A stretch of 6,081 nucleotides of DNA, taken from assembly GCA_963922935.1 (NCBI GenBank), contig CAWUKE010000138.1:1-6081 (forward strand). Reading direction: 5' to 3'. The notes beneath the pieces are model-generated. The model searched no databases. It was given only the letters and a program-made list of their open reading frames with translations, and had not been told where the DNA came from. Shown piece by piece: positions 5,263 to 6,081 of the stretch; the stretch's first letter is position 1; each line of letters begins with the position of its first letter. This DNA is from Litorimonas sp963922935. GTDB taxonomy: Bacteria; Pseudomonadota; Alphaproteobacteria; Caulobacterales; Maricaulaceae. Position numbers and translations under genes: made by a program.

Positions 5263-6063
5263 ATGCCGCATTACCGGACACTCTTTATTTCTGACCTGCA
5301 CTTGGGCTCAAAAGGGTGCCAGGCCGACGCCATCTGCGCCTTTTTGAAGACGCATACGTCTGATGAGCTTTTTCTTGTCGGGGACATTATTGACGGCTGG
5401 CGTCTGCGTAAGAAATGGCATTGGCCGCAAAGCCATACAAATGTCATCCGGCGCATTCTAACGGCGGCGAAACGCGGTACTGATGTCACCTATATCATCG
5501 GCAATCACGACGAATTCTTACGCGGCTTTCTGAAGTTTCGACTGGCCTTTGGGGACATTAAAATTCGTAATCGCGCGACGCATCAAGGCGCTGACGGAAA
5601 GCGCTATCTTGTTGTGCATGGCGATATGTTTGACGGTTTAATGCGCGCAGACCGAAAATGGATCATGCACCTCGGCGATAGCGCCTACAACCTTTTGCTC
5701 TGGGCCAATACGAAGCTCAATACGGTCAGACGCTGGTTAGGCCTTGATTATTGGTCCCTCTCCAAAATGCTGAAAAGCCGAACCAAACGCGCCATGAATT
5801 TCATCCATTCTTTCGAAGAACATGTCGCCAGCTATTGCCAGCGTAAGGGCTTCGACGGGGCCATCTGCGGCCATATCCACGTCGCTGAGATGCGCGACAT
5901 TGACGGCATTGCCTATCGCAATACGGGCGATTGGGTCGAAAGCTGCACCGCGCTCGCCGAGAATTATGACGGAAGCTGGGAAATTCTTCACTTCGCGCCG
6001 CATGCGGCGATAATACAAGACATCGCTGTTTATGGAGAGGAACCTCTACAAGCGGCGGAATAA
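5263..6063 (+). CDS. plcP: PlcP-type metallophosphoesterase (phospholipase C-like, calcineurin fold)
   Basis: This 266-aa calcineurin-like phosphoesterase has all five metal-binding motifs: SDLHLG (10-15, D11/H13), GDIIDGW (40-46, D41), GNHDEFL (80-86, N81/H82), HGD (119-121, H119) and GHIH (203-206). The DGWRL, GNHDE and GHIH forms, and the tail NTGDWVESCTALAE (220-233), are those of the COG2908 branch containing PlcP, not true LpxH, which has GNRD and GHTH. Sinorhizobium PlcP cleaves phospholipids to diacylglycerol and a phosphorylated head group under phosphate starvation, freeing phosphate and feeding glycolipid or betaine lipid synthesis. Databases often label such proteins UDP-2,3-diacylglucosamine diphosphatase. 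No signal peptide or membrane helix is evident, so it is probably a cytoplasmic or peripheral inner-face enzyme. The ATG has only a weak ribosome binding site, and Pho-like repeats lie just upstream. A glycosyltransferase (agt) commonly follows plcP, but the window ends 18 bp after the stop. The fold is certain and the PlcP role likely. Confidence 0.85.
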   Translation: MPHYRTLFISDLHLGSKGCQADAICAFLKTHTSDELFLVGDIIDGWRLRKKWHWPQSHTNVIRRILTAAKRGTDVTYIIGNHDEFLRGFLKFRLAFGDIKIRNRATHQGADGKRYLVVHGDMFDGLMRADRKWIMHLGDSAYNLLLWANTKLNTVRRWLGLDYWSLSKMLKSRTKRAMNFIHSFEEHVASYCQRKGFDGAICGHIHVAEMRDIDGIAYRNTGDWVESCTALAENYDGSWEILHFAPHAAIIQDIAVYGEEPLQAAE

Positions 6064-6081
6064 GAAGACGCCAGATTATTC

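Noticed and set aside
5263..6063. Assignment of the phosphoesterase as LpxH of lipid A synthesis
   Set aside because: Motifs are GNHDE and GHIH, with a DWVESCTAL tail typical of the PlcP-like branch, whereas LpxH has GNRD and GHTH; many alphaproteobacteria use LpxI for that step. A generic phosphoesterase role remains possible.

Overview
The window looks like chromosomal DNA from an alphaproteobacterium. The evidence is the adjacent mtaB-ftsY pair, an FtsY with a very long charged N-terminal A domain, a DUF6249/ECF sigma factor cluster, and a PlcP-type metallophosphoesterase rather than LpxH. The closest fit by general resemblance is the Caulobacterales/Maricaulales (Hyphomonadaceae-like) group, but this is an inference without any database search. 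Coding density is high and no rRNA, tRNA, CRISPR array, insertion sequence or prophage was seen.

Layout from left to right: (1) the N-terminal 103 codons of a short-chain dehydrogenase on the minus strand, running off the left edge; (2) a 115-bp divergent promoter region; (3) a 143-aa four-helix membrane protein of the DUF1761 type on the plus strand; (4) after only 5 bp, the convergent minus-strand operon mtaB-ftsY (tRNA t6A37 methylthiotransferase, then SRP receptor), whose genes overlap by 8 bp; (5) a 106-bp divergent promoter region; (6) a plus-strand operon of a DUF6249 membrane protein, an ECF sigma factor that appears to start at CTG, and a small two-helix membrane protein overlapping the sigma gene by 14 bp; (7) a 70-bp gap holding three CGTCA repeats with an exact 11-bp period, resembling a PhoB box; (8) a complete metallophosphoesterase gene of the PlcP family.

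Functionally, mtaB-ftsY is housekeeping (tRNA modification and co-translational membrane targeting). The DUF6249-sigma-membrane protein cluster looks like an envelope-linked transcriptional switch, in which the last gene is a candidate anti-sigma factor of non-zinc type. The last gene, with its Pho-like box, suggests a phosphate-starvation lipid-remodelling function (release of the phosphorylated head group from phospholipids). The most interesting points are the Pho-like box in front of plcP, the CTG start behind a near-perfect Shine-Dalgarno sequence, and the membrane-flanked sigma factor module. No clearly undescribed system was identified.
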